From: Membranipora membranacea
Taxonomy: Eukaryota > Bryozoa > Gymnolaemata > Cheilostomatida > Membraniporidae
DNA: 64,000 nt
Reading direction: 5' to 3'
Assembly (NCBI GenBank): GCA_914767715.1
Contig: OU612068.1
Span: 4,092,001 to 4,156,000, forward strand
Below, in pieces: positions 1 through 12,600 of this stretch. A program made the position numbers and the translations under genes. The notes under the pieces were generated by a model. The model ran no database searches. It was not told the origin of the DNA and was given only the letters and a program-made list of their open reading frames with translations. Each line of letters opens with the position of its first letter. Positions within the stretch are counted from its first letter, which is position 1.

Positions 1-220
1 ATAATCCGAAAATATTACGTTCCTAACTGATAAACTAGAATTATGTTCCAAACTGGTAAATTAGAATAACAGAGGTGTATATGTGTCTCTTATTGCTCTC
101 ACTTCACCATGTATATAATCATTTTTGTACCGATATCTTTTGTTTAATTCAAAGCCGGAATCAAAAGCTCTCACCTATGTCCTTATTGAATGTTTGTAAC
201 ATTATTTTCTCCACCTCTAG

Positions 221-3200
221 GCGACAGTGAATATTGGAGCTCAGCACAACTTTGGAGTTATAATCGAGGCCACATACGGAGGAGGATGGACCGGTGATAT
301 CGCTATAGATGATATTAAGTTCCAGGATTGCGCTCTGAGGAAACCGATCACTAACTGTGACTCTGAGAGCCAGTTCGCCTGTGCCGACCAGACTCAGTGT
401 ATCAACAAGAGATACGTCTGTGACGGAAAGGTGGGTGCTAATAATTGATGGTTGAACTGGCTGGAAGCCTACATCTGTGCATGCTGGATAAAGTTGTAAC
501 TATTGGCGTCTGTGAGAAAGGACTATTAATTTTGAAAAATCTTGGGCTTGTCAGTCAGTCTATGGATTCAAAATAATGGGTGCTAATACTACATGATTGA
601 ACTGACTGGAAGTTTACTAGCTGTGTAGGCCGGATAGAGCTGAAACTTGCCCTGACATATCATGAATTCTAATTAGGATTAACTTGTTGTCTGTCAGTCA
701 ACTTACAGATTGATAATCAGCCTGATACCTCTCTATTGTAGCGTACATGTGCGGATAACTCCGATGAGAGCGGATGTCATGTTGGACCCACCGACTGTAA
801 CTTTAATCAGGGTATAGAAACATGTGGCTGGAAGCAGCTGTCAGGAGATGACATGGACTGGTCTGTGGCCAGTACTAAATCACAGGGAGGATATACTATT
901 CAGAATGGTAAGTTAAGGAAAATAAGTTAAATAACCTAAAAGAAACACAAAATACCTGCTACAGAGGTGTTTTAAACTAGGGTCAGATCACATTATCTGG
1001 TTAATTTTATATTTATATAAAATGACACATAAGACCATACATTATTATCATTTATCATGATTATCGGTTCCCTAGTGTTGTGCTCCTGTGTTGGCCTACA
1101 GATATTTGAGTATTCTACTTTATATTGTTACAGACATAGACGCGCCAGGATCAGGAAAGTTCATCTATCTCGACCCCACTAACAGACAAATTGGTACTAA
1201 TAAACCCGCCGGACTCGTAGCCCGAGTATCCAACAACAAAGTATTACCTGCAAGCTTTGATATATGCTTCGTCAGATTCTACTATCAGCTACAGGGCGCC
1301 AGATCTGGTTCTCTACAGCTCTACACACAATCAACTACAAGTATGTCATCCAAAGCTAACAAAATATATAAGTGCATTTCGAGTTGTCTCCTCTTATCAT
1401 CTACGATGTCCTTGTGACACTACACTGTGTCCCTCATTTTCTGCCCTGATAGTAATAGCCAATAAGATAATTACCTGCAGCGCATTATCCGGGAGAAAAA
1501 GATGAATATGAAAATTCCAAACTTATATTCATATTTACCTTATCTTTAGATAACTTCAGACACCTGTTATGGAGTAAGACATCATTTGACACAGTAGACA
1601 GCTGGCAGTATGCCAATGTGCTCGTAGGCTCTGCCTCTAACTTCACCCTTGTATTTGAGGCTCAGACAGGAGCTAATGTCGGAATCGTGGCACTTGATGA
1701 CATCACACTGACATCTGGATGTATTCAAGGAGGTATGTTAAAAAATTAACTCATGAATTTATTAGAAATTTTCAAACATATAGATTGATTGATTGATTGA
1801 TTGATATTGATGAGATGCAACAACAATTCTTCTAAGTATTCTGTCAAACAGTTTAAATAACCAGATTAATTGTATTGTTTTACCTACGGACTGTTAACGG
1901 TGTATCTGGTTTGCAGGTTCTCGTAAGCAACCTAATGTGACCAGGTGCCCAACAGGTTTCTATGAGTGTGCAGCCGATAGAGCCTGTCAACCTACAGCAT
2001 GGAAGTGTGACGGTACTGTCGACTGTGAGGGAGGATTTGATGAACAAGATTGTGGAACTACTGCGAAACCTGTCACCAGTAAGTGTCTACCCAACACATG
2101 ACTATTGGTCTGTCAGATTGGTGACATAACGCAATTAACAGTTGTCACATTCTTCCTTCACATAATTCAGCTGAAGACTACCATCTGGCATTGTGTTAAG
2201 AGTTTCTATGGCAAAGCAGTAATTAATTCAAATGTTTGCAATTTCACATTTGCTAATGACTGATACTGCTAAAGAATTGCAAACTAATAATGGTTATTTC
2301 TCTTTGCAGTACCATACAAAGACTACACAATACCACCACAAGGATCTCAGTACTGTGGACCAAACAAGTACCATTGTGGTAATAATAAGTGTATAGACTC
2401 TGCTTATTACTGTGACGGTGTACCTAATGATTGTCCTGGAAATCAAGATTCATACGGCTGTGGTAAGTTAGTTAGGCTAGCTCTTTTTTTTACGAGAATA
2501 AATGTTGCCTCCCTGTGCAGATAACTCTGAGTGATTCATTAAAATGATGGTAGATCTACATACTTTAATTGTCAAAATATTTAGTGTAAAGAAAAAAAAA
2601 CAGCTGTACACATGTATGGGAGGAGGAAAAGTCATCAATAATATGTGAAAAAAATAACAGTGCAGAAAAGACAACTCTCCTTCAATATAATATGTATGTA
2701 GATAGAATTTAGCCTACCTATAACCAACGATCTGACATTTTTTGCAGCTGCGCTTTGTTCTGATGGAGCCGTCTACTGCCCCACAACGAGAATGTGTATA
2801 TCTCAAACGCTGGTCTGCGATGGAGCTTCCAACTGTCCAGGTCTAGATGTGGATGAGTCTGCAATATGTAACTCAACATGTCCTGATAACTTCTGCCGGT
2901 CAGGAGGTAAATGTACGCCTAACGAAGCAGGTGCAACTTGTGCCTGTGCAGACAACTACTCAGGCTACAGGTGTTCAGTTGGAGCTGAACCATATGTCGC
3001 TACAGCAAAAACCCCCAAGCTAACAATAGGGCTGAGTGTAGCTGGCAGTGTTCTGCTCGTTGGTGTCATACTAGTGGTGATCTACTTTGTACTGAAGCGC
3101 AGACAGGCTGATGATGATAAGATGGGACAGGGAATGGAGAACCCAGTCTATGACATGCAGATGGGCGACATAACAACAAGTGCTCCTTTCACTGATGTCC

Positions 3201-3256
3201 AACCATCCTCTCTGGGTATGGAGAACCCATTGTATGGAGATATTAATGACGCATAA
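221..3256 (+). CDS. MAM / LDL-receptor class A / EGF single-pass membrane receptor, 3' part (5' end outside window)
   Basis: Eight exons join in frame with GT-AG borders: 221-430, 742-907, 1134-1340, 1550-1732, 1917-2078, 2310-2462 and 2748-3256, preceded by at least one exon left of the window. Seen in order: the C-terminal end of a MAM domain (GGGWTGDIAIDDI), an LDLR-A module split between the first two exons (CDSESQFAC...NSDESGC), a second full MAM domain, three more LDLR-A modules with the Cys/acidic pattern, an EGF module (CPDNFCRSGGKC), then a hydrophobic segment at about 3022-3096 followed by KRR. The roughly 50-residue cytoplasmic tail has two NPxY motifs (NPVY, NPLY). MAM plus LDLR-A architecture is known from adhesion and endocytic receptors such as MALRD1-like proteins; the ligand cannot be read here. 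Counting the listed joins gives seven visible exons; the gene is partial at its 5' end. Family call is firm, orthology is not. Confidence 0.85.
1781..1807. repeat. ATTG microsatellite in an intron of the MAM/LDLRA gene
   Basis: About six GATT units in a row. Confidence 0.85.
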
Positions 3257-3298
3257 TAGCTTTGTAATGCATAACAAATTGCTCAATCAATAATGCCA

Positions 3299-3494
3299 AA
3301 TAAACAATTGATGTTTTTCAATTTTCTTTCATTTTCAGACCAAACTAACCTTTTTTCTACCACTATTTAAATTTTATATATTTACTAATCCTATCCTATG
3401 CTTTTATACTTGTGTTCAATTGCCAACTTAAACATTCCATTTTCACTGCCAAATATTTTTCTGCAAGATAATCACCGACCTTAAAATCAATAAA
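3299..3494 (+). promoter_or_regulatory. Candidate poly(A) signals of the MAM/LDLRA gene
   Basis: AATAAA hexamers occur at 3299-3304 and 3489-3494, 43 and 233 bases after the stop codon. The first is close enough to give a very short 3' UTR. Inference from consensus only. Confidence 0.45.
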
Positions 3495-3607
3495 GAACAT
3501 TATTTAAATTAAATCCACGGTTTTTTCATCTAAGTAGAGGAAATCTGCAACGTATGGCATGAGAACTGTTAAGAAACATTTCTCTCTTGTGATGAACAAA
3601 TTGATCA

Positions 3608-3613
3608 TTTATT
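3608..3613 (-). promoter_or_regulatory. Candidate poly(A) signal of CELSR
   Basis: On the minus strand an AATAAA lies about 400 bases downstream of the predicted CELSR stop codon. Because the MAM/LDLRA gene converges from the other side, the two 3' UTRs would end close together or overlap in 3250-4016. Confidence 0.35.
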
Positions 3614-4016
3614 TGACTCCTATCCTTGAGGAGGCCCATATCCAATGCAGTGCAAATATACAAATGTACAGAAAATTCTCTATGGAATGTAAAACAATAA
3701 CAATAAAAAAGTCCAGAAATGCTGTAATACCATAAAAGTGGTTGGGTCTGGATAAAATGTAGCAATAGTTAAAAAGTACACTCATCATGGCATTGATCAA
3801 AACTATTAATATCAGTTAAAAGAACCATTGCTGCTTCCAATTGAATTGGTAGAGATATAAAAAAGGAATAAAATTAAATTAAAGCATGGGTTTGATTGAG
3901 GATGGATTACAACTGAGATGACAGAATTCACGTTTCACGTTTATATAATATGAAAAGAAGAAGTATCCTGTCTGGAATGTCGTGTCTAAGTTACTTCAGG
4001 GTGAAGTGATGGAGTG

Positions 4017-6609
4017 TCATACTTGGGTCTCATTATTCCTGAAAAAATTACAAAGATGATGAGAAGGTGACAAATGGAATGAGCAGACTTGCTGCACTTG
4101 TATAAAATTTTCATGAATTCAAGATGTGAACTTTTTATAAGAAGCTGCATCTCAATTCAAACTTCCTTAGCCTCGAGTAATGTAGCAGTTAGCAGATAAG
4201 CAACAATAGTATTTCTTGAACTTACACATCATCCAAGTCTTCAGGAATTGTGGAATTAGTACTTCTCTGCATAGTTGAGTATCCACTACCTGGCTGTAAG
4301 GTCAAGGTTGCTGCCATATCAGGCGGTGGCGGCATGAATACATCATCCTGATTGGATGATTGAGTACTTATACTGAGACCATCAGCCATTGACAGATCAG
4401 TCTCTGTAGTCCTTACTCTATCAACTGATGGTATTCTAGGAGTCGCTAGTGGTGATGCTCTGTGTTGATTGGTCACTAGTGGAGAAAGTGTTTGTTGATT
4501 GGTTATTAGAGGTGACACTCTATGCTGATTTGTTAACAAGGGAGATCCTCTTTTGCTGTTACTAGTCAGTGAGGCCCTTTGTTGAGGGATAGGGCTAGTA
4601 GAGGGAGCCTCATCATACATAAGACGGCGTAGTGTACTTGAGTTGCTATGTATAGGCTGATGTGAGTTAGTACCATCAGATTTGGCCGGAGATGGCTGTT
4701 GGATATTGTCGACCAGTTTTTCTTGTATAGATGGACTATTCACAAAACTTTTATTAGTATGTTGATGATGGAACGGTGACGCCTCTGCAGCTGAAGGACT
4801 AGGCATCTGATTTTTATCTGGTGTTGAAGGTCCAGTACTCCTGCCACCTTCAAAGTCATGACAAGAAATAATTATGACACAATTATGACCTAGCATGCCC
4901 AAAAACATAAGGCAGCCAGAACAGGTTTAAAAGGTTAACGTTAATGCATTGTTATAACTTATCAATTGATGAAGTCGATTCTTGTACAATATTATTATGA
5001 TGCGATATAATTAGAGAGGGGTATATCCAACAATGGACGATGATATTAGAGAGCAGCATTTAGCTTAGAACAATAAAGCAGATGAGCTGCGAGGAAGCCT
5101 TACCAGTGAAAGTGCTCAAATTATTTGGCCTGGGAGGGGGAGGCGGTGGGGCCCCCATATTCCGTACAGTACTCTGAAGGCTTGAGGTATCCACTTTTGA
5201 CTGAGAACCGTGCGTGCTATCTGTGCTATCTGATAGCCTGCGCGGCCACTGAGCCCCGTTAGGAGTTATGAAATAAGGGGGCGGTGGAGCAAAGCCCATA
5301 TCCTGATTGACCATAGGTGTAGACTGCATATTATGTGGCGAAGATCGATCCACTGCTAACGGAGACAGTGGCTTAGGCTGAGGCGGCCGCCTTTGAGGAA
5401 CTGAAATAGCAAATTAAAGTTTCCAGCACCACATGTAAGCAACATAAAAGCAATCCATTGGGATTAAAGGTTTATGTTTGCAACTGTAAAACATGTCCTA
5501 TATTTAAGTATCGGGTACTGACTCAGCTTCAAACTAAAAATTAATACATATAAGCCATCAACCATCAAACCATCAACACACTAGGATAATGATCCAGGAG
5601 TAAATAAGCAGCTCATAATTAATTTCTATCTATGACCAAAAAAGGGCCACTTAGCATTAGGATTGGAATTCCAGCCATTATTGATTGGCCAGAGTTAAGG
5701 ACCTTACGGTACCAGTATCTGCTAACCTTGTTGTGTGTTGATGACTATAGGTTTGATAGAGCCCAGTGTTACAGGTGGTATAGGCTCATCATCATCGGAT
5801 GAGTGACTGGATGCCAGCTCGATGTCCTTTTCTCTCTCAGTACGGATATCACTATCTGTCTCAGAGTCACTGCTTCCATCTACAACACAGAAAGATTCAA
5901 TGAAATGTTACAAGAGAACACAATTTGTACTCATGACTCATGACTTGTGTCCCATATAGCTTGAGTGCTAAAACTCTGACAAGTTTGCTAATAGTTACCT
6001 CCATGGAATGCTCCAACCAGTAACCCGAATAGAGTTTGACCATTTAAACTATATTCAATACATCATTTAGTCTGACAAATAAAAGCATACCAGTATCCCG
6101 TCGCCTGCGTCTATGATGGCTCCCTGTGTGAACATCAGATGTCGAGGTGGAGCTGGGAGGATGTTTGAGATAACCTAACAGATCACTGGGAGCACCTGTT
6201 AACCTGCTGTTAGATGTCGTACTACTTTCACTACCTGGTCCAAATGTCAAATGTGCCAATCCTCCACCTGTCAAATGAGAAACAGCATGATCAAATTAAT
6301 AAATAAAAGACAGTAATAGTACCACAAAAAAGCTGTGATAAGGTATTGCGCTTAGTAAAATTAAAAGTATAAAGAATAAAAGCAATGACTGCACATATTA
6401 AATCAAAGGACTTGGGTATTAAAAATATTCGAAGAACAGAACTCAAAAAGTCGAGACGTTAATTTATTACCATGAGTCGGGTTGCGGACAGTGTTGAAAT
6501 CTCCACTAAAAGGAAGGTGAGCTTTGCGAGGATTATCAGAGAGATCAGAGTCGTCGAGGGGTCCGTGTCCACTACAACGCTTCAATCGTCTCTGCAGCTC
6601 ACCACGACC
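4017..6609 (-). CDS. CELSR: CELSR exons 41-46: cytoplasmic tail with peptide repeats and predicted PDZ ligand
   Basis: Exons 6471-6609, 6091-6267, 5727-5879, 5104-5400, 4226-4847 and 4017-4038. The 470-residue tail is low in hydrophobics and rich in Ser, Pro, Asp and Arg: an acidic stretch (SSDSETDSDIRTE), polyproline runs (GAPPPPPPRPNN, FMPPPPDM) and four tandem units around SPL-x-TNQ. Exon 45 starts after a weak acceptor (AAG at 4848-4850) chosen because it keeps frame. At 4226 a GTAAGT donor overlaps the GTG TAA that would otherwise stop translation; splicing to 4038 adds NNETQV and a TGA at 4017-4019. Using the unspliced stop would end the protein at DLDDV instead. Both ends remain possible; the splice makes the total length divisible by three. 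Confidence 0.75.
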
Positions 6610-9600
6610 CTGCATAGATATAAAGCTCATAAATCAGACAGGGCTGAACCAAAAATGCGGACCTCCCAGCGAATTGAAAGGCGTTTCTATGTAGCAAGCT
6701 TTTTACACCCCTATTTTGTATTATTAAATCAGCATTTACAACAGAATGTATCTTTAGAAGTATAATTTAGTTAAAACACCAGCAGATTAGAGCACACAAA
6801 AATCATAATCATAGTTTTCAATAGCTGGTGGCACCGATAATCACTCTTGTGAAACTATACTTCAAATCAAATTGACTTCACTGATCTGGAGCTCTTACTT
6901 ACCCTTTTATTGAAGACGACATGAGCAAGGAGTGACACCAGAGCAGTGACCAAAGCAAACGTAGAGAAGAAGTAATCAAAGAAATTGTGTTCAGCTACTG
7001 CTGAGTTAACTGTCAGCAGGGCAAATAACCAGGTGCATAACGTCAGAGGCATCAACACTAAAGATATCCATATAGCCGACCTAAGCAACAAAAGTAGGCT
7101 ATTACCATTTTTAATTATATGTCACTGGCAATAATGTACTTAGCATTGCAAAACTAAGGATTGATGTCATCATCAACTGTTATGCTCCTTTGGAGTCTGT
7201 AGCAAATAAAGCAAAAACCATTGAGTAGCTGATACTGCTTGGTTTGATTGATTGCAGATTATCTTTCTGTTTCGAAGTGTCAAATTTCTTGATGATAAAG
7301 CAAAAAAGGTGAAGATTTTCCATTCATGATGTATTTATGACTTACTGGAAATATTCAGCATCTTTCTTTTTGGCAGTTGTTGCGTAATCTTGAGGTTGAA
7401 AGCTGTTCACTATGCTCAATATTAGCAAGACCAGCACAGCCTACAATTGTAAGTACCAATGTTATATAAGAATAAATCCTAAATTTGCGCCCAACATGCA
7501 AGCTGTTATCAGAAAAAATCATAGGCCTACTAATGGCTGATCAATATGAAAGATATTAAATGATTTTTCGCACTGATAATCGACAGCGATGTTCACATGC
7601 CATCCTTGGTAATAGTTTACTTCGACTGACATTTTAATTTTTATATTCTTGTATGAAAAGTAACTTACAATACAGCAGAAAAAAGCAGGTCCAGCTAAAC
7701 TCCAGATCATTGTATCATCAACACTCAACCAACACCTGAAATAGAAATAAGAAATTAAAGAGTTTGAATCTCTTCAGATTAGTAGATATAGTAGGAACAC
7801 TGTTACATTTCTTGGGGTCGCACCTTTTTAGCTCTATTTTCTAGATTGAAAATTGCAGACCTTGTTTGTTTGGTAAACCTCGACCTGCCCCTTCTTGAAG
7901 ACAATTATCATCAAATTTGAATCTGAAGCTAACAATTTAGAATTTAGATTGCATCACAATCTCATAACCCTGTGATACATCTATTAATTTAAATGATATT
8001 ATTCAGACAGCGAATAGTGGAGATATTTCTATGATTAATTTTGAACTTACATGAGATTTGTCCCGAATGATTCAGGACTGAGTCCGACAGATAATCCCGT
8101 AACTATGCCCGGTCCAACTACAATCATAACAGAATATGATAATTATTTTATTAGCGAGTCTTTACTGCGTGATGGAAGACAACACCTTTGCTCGCTCAAA
8201 GAAAAAAAACATCAGCAAAATTAAGAATTTTTTACAGCCCACAATAAGAGAATAATAAGTTCAAGTTATTGATTGATTCACTCTATAAAAACTTACATTC
8301 ATTTTTCTTTTTTTTATATTATACGTATTATACATTTTCACTTTACGCATATGCTTATATAAAACCTACCGTATCCGATCATAACATAAAGCAGCATGGC
8401 TTCACCGTCAATGTGTCTTTTCTCAGTTAATATTCGGTATAGATGTAGAGCATTCACAAATGTCCACGCAAAAAGAGAGAGCACGAAGAACTGTAGTAAC
8501 ACGGCTACTACTGTACACGCCGCCTGAAAAAAGAAACCAGAATGTTCAAATACTGGCGATAATGATAAGAAACAGGCTGCAAAAAACAGTTTGCCTTTAT
8601 CTAAAGCTCCAGTTGGAGTCATCTCAAATGCAATATTCAAAATAGAAATAGAACAAAATTGAGAGACCCGTGTTTGGAAATTCGAATGAACTAATCAAAT
8701 ATAATATACTAAACAAATATAATCACAACTGTAGGTTGGACACATAAAACTGTATATTATTAAGTTAATAATATGCTTATATTTGGCGCAATCTTGTACA
8801 TAATTTTCTTGAGAGATGGTAAGGGGTGGGTTGGGGTGACTGGCAAAACATCAGGTCAAGACGGGTTTCGAACCCGTGGCCTTCTGCGTGTTAAGCAGAT
8901 GTGATAACCACTACACCACTCGACCTGGATGGGGGCTCAACATCACAGCTGTAAACAAAATAGCTTAAGATTGAAGCCCTGAGGCTAGGTCAGAAATCAA
9001 TCAGGGTAGCAACTTTTTTTCAATTTATTGGTGACACTTCCCCCCAGAATTCTCCTATATTATTATTCAGGTTAAATTGATTCTCCCTTTGACCAAATAT
9101 CCATGAATTTTTTTTCTCCTGAGATGGTTAGGGAAGGGTTGGAGTGACTGGCAAAACATCAGGTCAAGACGGGTTTCGAACCCGTGACCTTCTGCGTGTT
9201 AAGCAGATGTGATAACCACTACACCACTCGACCTGGATAGTGCACTGTGCTCCCAACTGTAAACAAAATAGCTTCATTTTGAGGCCCTGAGGCTAAACAG
9301 ATAGATCCAACCACATCCTGTTTTGTTATCAGTTACCGCAGTGAAACCGAAAGCAATCATTTTAAGTTGTGGTTGGTAATAATAATGATTACCCAAGTGT
9401 ATCATCACTGTTAGATGTAACGATTGGTGCTTGGGCCATTCAACTGATACAAGGAATTGTATATCGTGAAAACTACACAATTGATCCAAAGATCAAAAAT
9501 CATTTATAGATAAATTCTACAAGCTAATTCTGATAAAATGAAAATTTATAGGCAAGATCCTGCCAGGTCCTAATTATAGGTCAGAAAAATTCAGGATCAG

Positions 9601-12600
9601 AAACGAACAGGCCATCAATGTGACTTGTTAGCAGGTGGTGTCGTAGTTTGGGTTTTGACACAAGTGCAATCGCAAATGCCTATAATACCCTGCCACCCAC
9701 TGTTATGCTGTATCTACAATAACTCATCAAAGCATGTACAGTGAGTATCCCACCTCCAACATACTTATCTACATAATCGTACTAATGACCAGGCATGTAC
9801 CTCACCTCTTTAGCGTAGCTCTCCGATCCAGAGATAAACACAATGAGAGCTACACAGAAGCAGAGCTGTAGGTTTATCTGGTTGTAGATATAATTAGACT
9901 TGAAGTCCTTGAGACAGATAAACACCAGCAGAGTGAACAGGAAACAGAAGAGAGCATGAGCGACGGCTACATATACATGTACTCTTATCTGTGTGGCTAA
10001 CGCACCCTGTAAGCAACCAACCAAGAAAAATATCAATACATTTACTCAAATTGAAATATGTTATGTTATGTTCATTTCTACATTCATGTATCATTTGTGG
10101 CAACAATGATAATATTTGAATACTGACAATATTTTGAACTTAAAAGCCTGGGGGGGGGGGGGGTCTTTCAAATAGAAACAGCCAAAATCGCAATCTGATC
10201 GCTCACTCACTGAGTGAGCGATACCTACTAGGCTCTCGCTTTCAGATCGCTCACTCACTTGATGGAACTATATACATTCATTGTAAGCAATTTGGGAGCG
10301 ATTTTGTCTAATTGAAAGACCAAGTGAGTGATAATTTTGAGCGATGTGATAGTGATAACTTGATTTAGTAAAGGATCACTGTTTCTAATTGAAAGACCCC
10401 CCTGGGTGCTCTGGTTAAAATAGTTCATATATCATGTATCAAAAAAATATGTAATATAGTTCTTGGGTGATTTTTATCAGATTGTTGATCACATTTGTAT
10501 AAGATAGAATGCTACAGTGATGTTATCTTCTTACAGCGTTAGGATGGTAATCTGTGATGAGAGCGTATGTACTGAGATGAGAACAGGAGCACACAACTCT
10601 GTCTTCTTCTGTAGATTTTACTTCACAACTCTTCCCTGTCCACTGTCTGTACACAAAAGAACAAAACATCTTATAAGCCAGCTATACCATATCATGATCA
10701 CTCAAGGCAAAATTCAGTGGTGACAGATACCAAGATAGGATAAATATTTATTTGAACTTATGAATAAAATATTTGAATGTCAAACATCATTTTACTGTCC
10801 AGAAGGTTTAAAATAAAATAACCAGTTCAATAACAGCATAATTGTCCGTCAATAATTATATTGGGTCAATAAGAGCAAAACCATCCGTAAACATTGATAC
10901 TTACCCAGATGTACTATTGAGATAGACGCATTGCGGGTTTCTATTCTGGGCAGGATCTGTTAGCTGAAATGTGAGCTCCAGTGGTTCGTTGAGAGAGGGA
11001 GAGCTGCTTCCCTGCTGTAGAACTAGACTGAAAATAGCTGAGTTAAGATTCAAACCTCCGTAACGAGAAGCACTGAAAAATAAACAGAAGCATAATATTA
11101 ATATGAGTCAACATAAATTAAGTAAAATATATCCCTCAGTTTTTAGGTGCTACCTTTTTTTACAGCAAAGCTGCATGAAGTTCAGTCTAAAATGATTTTG
11201 AGTTTTAAAAACTATCCAATTAAACAATTTTGGAAATAAAGTTATGAGCTATACAAAATAATAATATGTATTTTACTTGGATTCATCACAATCACTAAGA
11301 TACTAATATAGTATTTTTACCTGTCAGTATTAGGATTCAGTTTGATATCAGCAGAATAAGGATTTCGGTTATAAGCTGAGACTTGTACCATCAGATCACC
11401 TGCTGTCCTGTATAATACATACCCAGTCACTGCTTTCTCACTCAGATCTACAGCAATATCGAAATAAAAATGATGTGGTAGTTATATAGACAAAAGCTAA
11501 CTCATTGTTTCTTATGCATTGTTATGAATCGGATTATTATTTTCAAGCTTGAAGAGAAATTTAACATTTTAATTAAAAGACATAAGGCAATAATGTATTA
11601 ATCTTACTGCACCCAACAAAATATATTAATGTGATCCAGTGCTAACATTAACAACACTTCCACCAGGCCGGTTTCTGGCAATAAAACAACGAACTCAGCT
11701 ACGCTCTAACTGTTTTAGGGCCCACTCCGTCAGATATTTAAACACAGTTTTTCGCAAATAGATTTGAAGTGTAATTTTCATATACAATTTTATTCCATAT
11801 ATCGTTTTATATCTATATATTTTTACATTACAATCAAACTGAGCTTATTTTTAGAGAGCACCCACATAAACATTTTTATTTCTCTTCCTGAGACAATACA
11901 ATACATACATATAATAAAAATTCTCCAAAAAATAAAAAAACCAATTTGGCACTAAGTAAATCATGACAATATTGAAGTTGTCATCACATTAATTTCATCA
12001 GGACAGATAACTCCTAACAATAGCTAGCTTTACTAAAACAAGAATATCCATAAAATCTTACCACCATTTGATCGCTGATTGAAGTATTGGACAGGTAACA
12101 TTACTGATGTGACATCATCAAACAGTGAGTCTGGTTTTCTGACATTGTTGTATTTTGGGATTGTCACCCCATTCTCTCTCACACTGTCCATACCGATCAC
12201 TAAAAAACAAAATCATAAAGTAAAGTATTTAGTTGGATTTCTACTCAGCAGAATATTTCAATATATAGGGACAAAGATTTCCTCATCATCATCCTCATCC
12301 TCATCAAGGAGTTCCTCAAATGCATTCTTTTTTCAAGGATGTCTCATGTGAATACCAACATATTGCTTGATGGAATATATTCATATTCTCGTTTCTGATA
12401 ACCATATTGTTTGTATTATCATCTCATCTACAAAGAATATGCTTTACTTACCCATGTTTTCGCTGACTATCTGGAAGGGACTCATGCCACCACTCACAAA
12501 TTTGGTAGCCATATTATCAGCCAAGTTAGCGATATATTCATCAAAGTCCCTCAGTAGATCGCTGAGTGCTGTCGGCTTATACGAGTCGAGGACAGATATC

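Larger units (their letters stand above)
8812..9290 (-). repeat. Tandem duplication (period 308) carrying the two tRNA-Val genes
   Basis: Both tRNA genes share left flanks (GAGATGGT, then GACTGGCAAAACATCAG) and right flanks (CTGTAAACAAAATAGCTT, CCCTGAGGCTA). Unit starts are 308 bases apart. The tRNA parts are nearly identical while the flanks have drifted, which suggests an old local duplication with selection or conversion on the tRNA genes. Confidence 0.85.
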
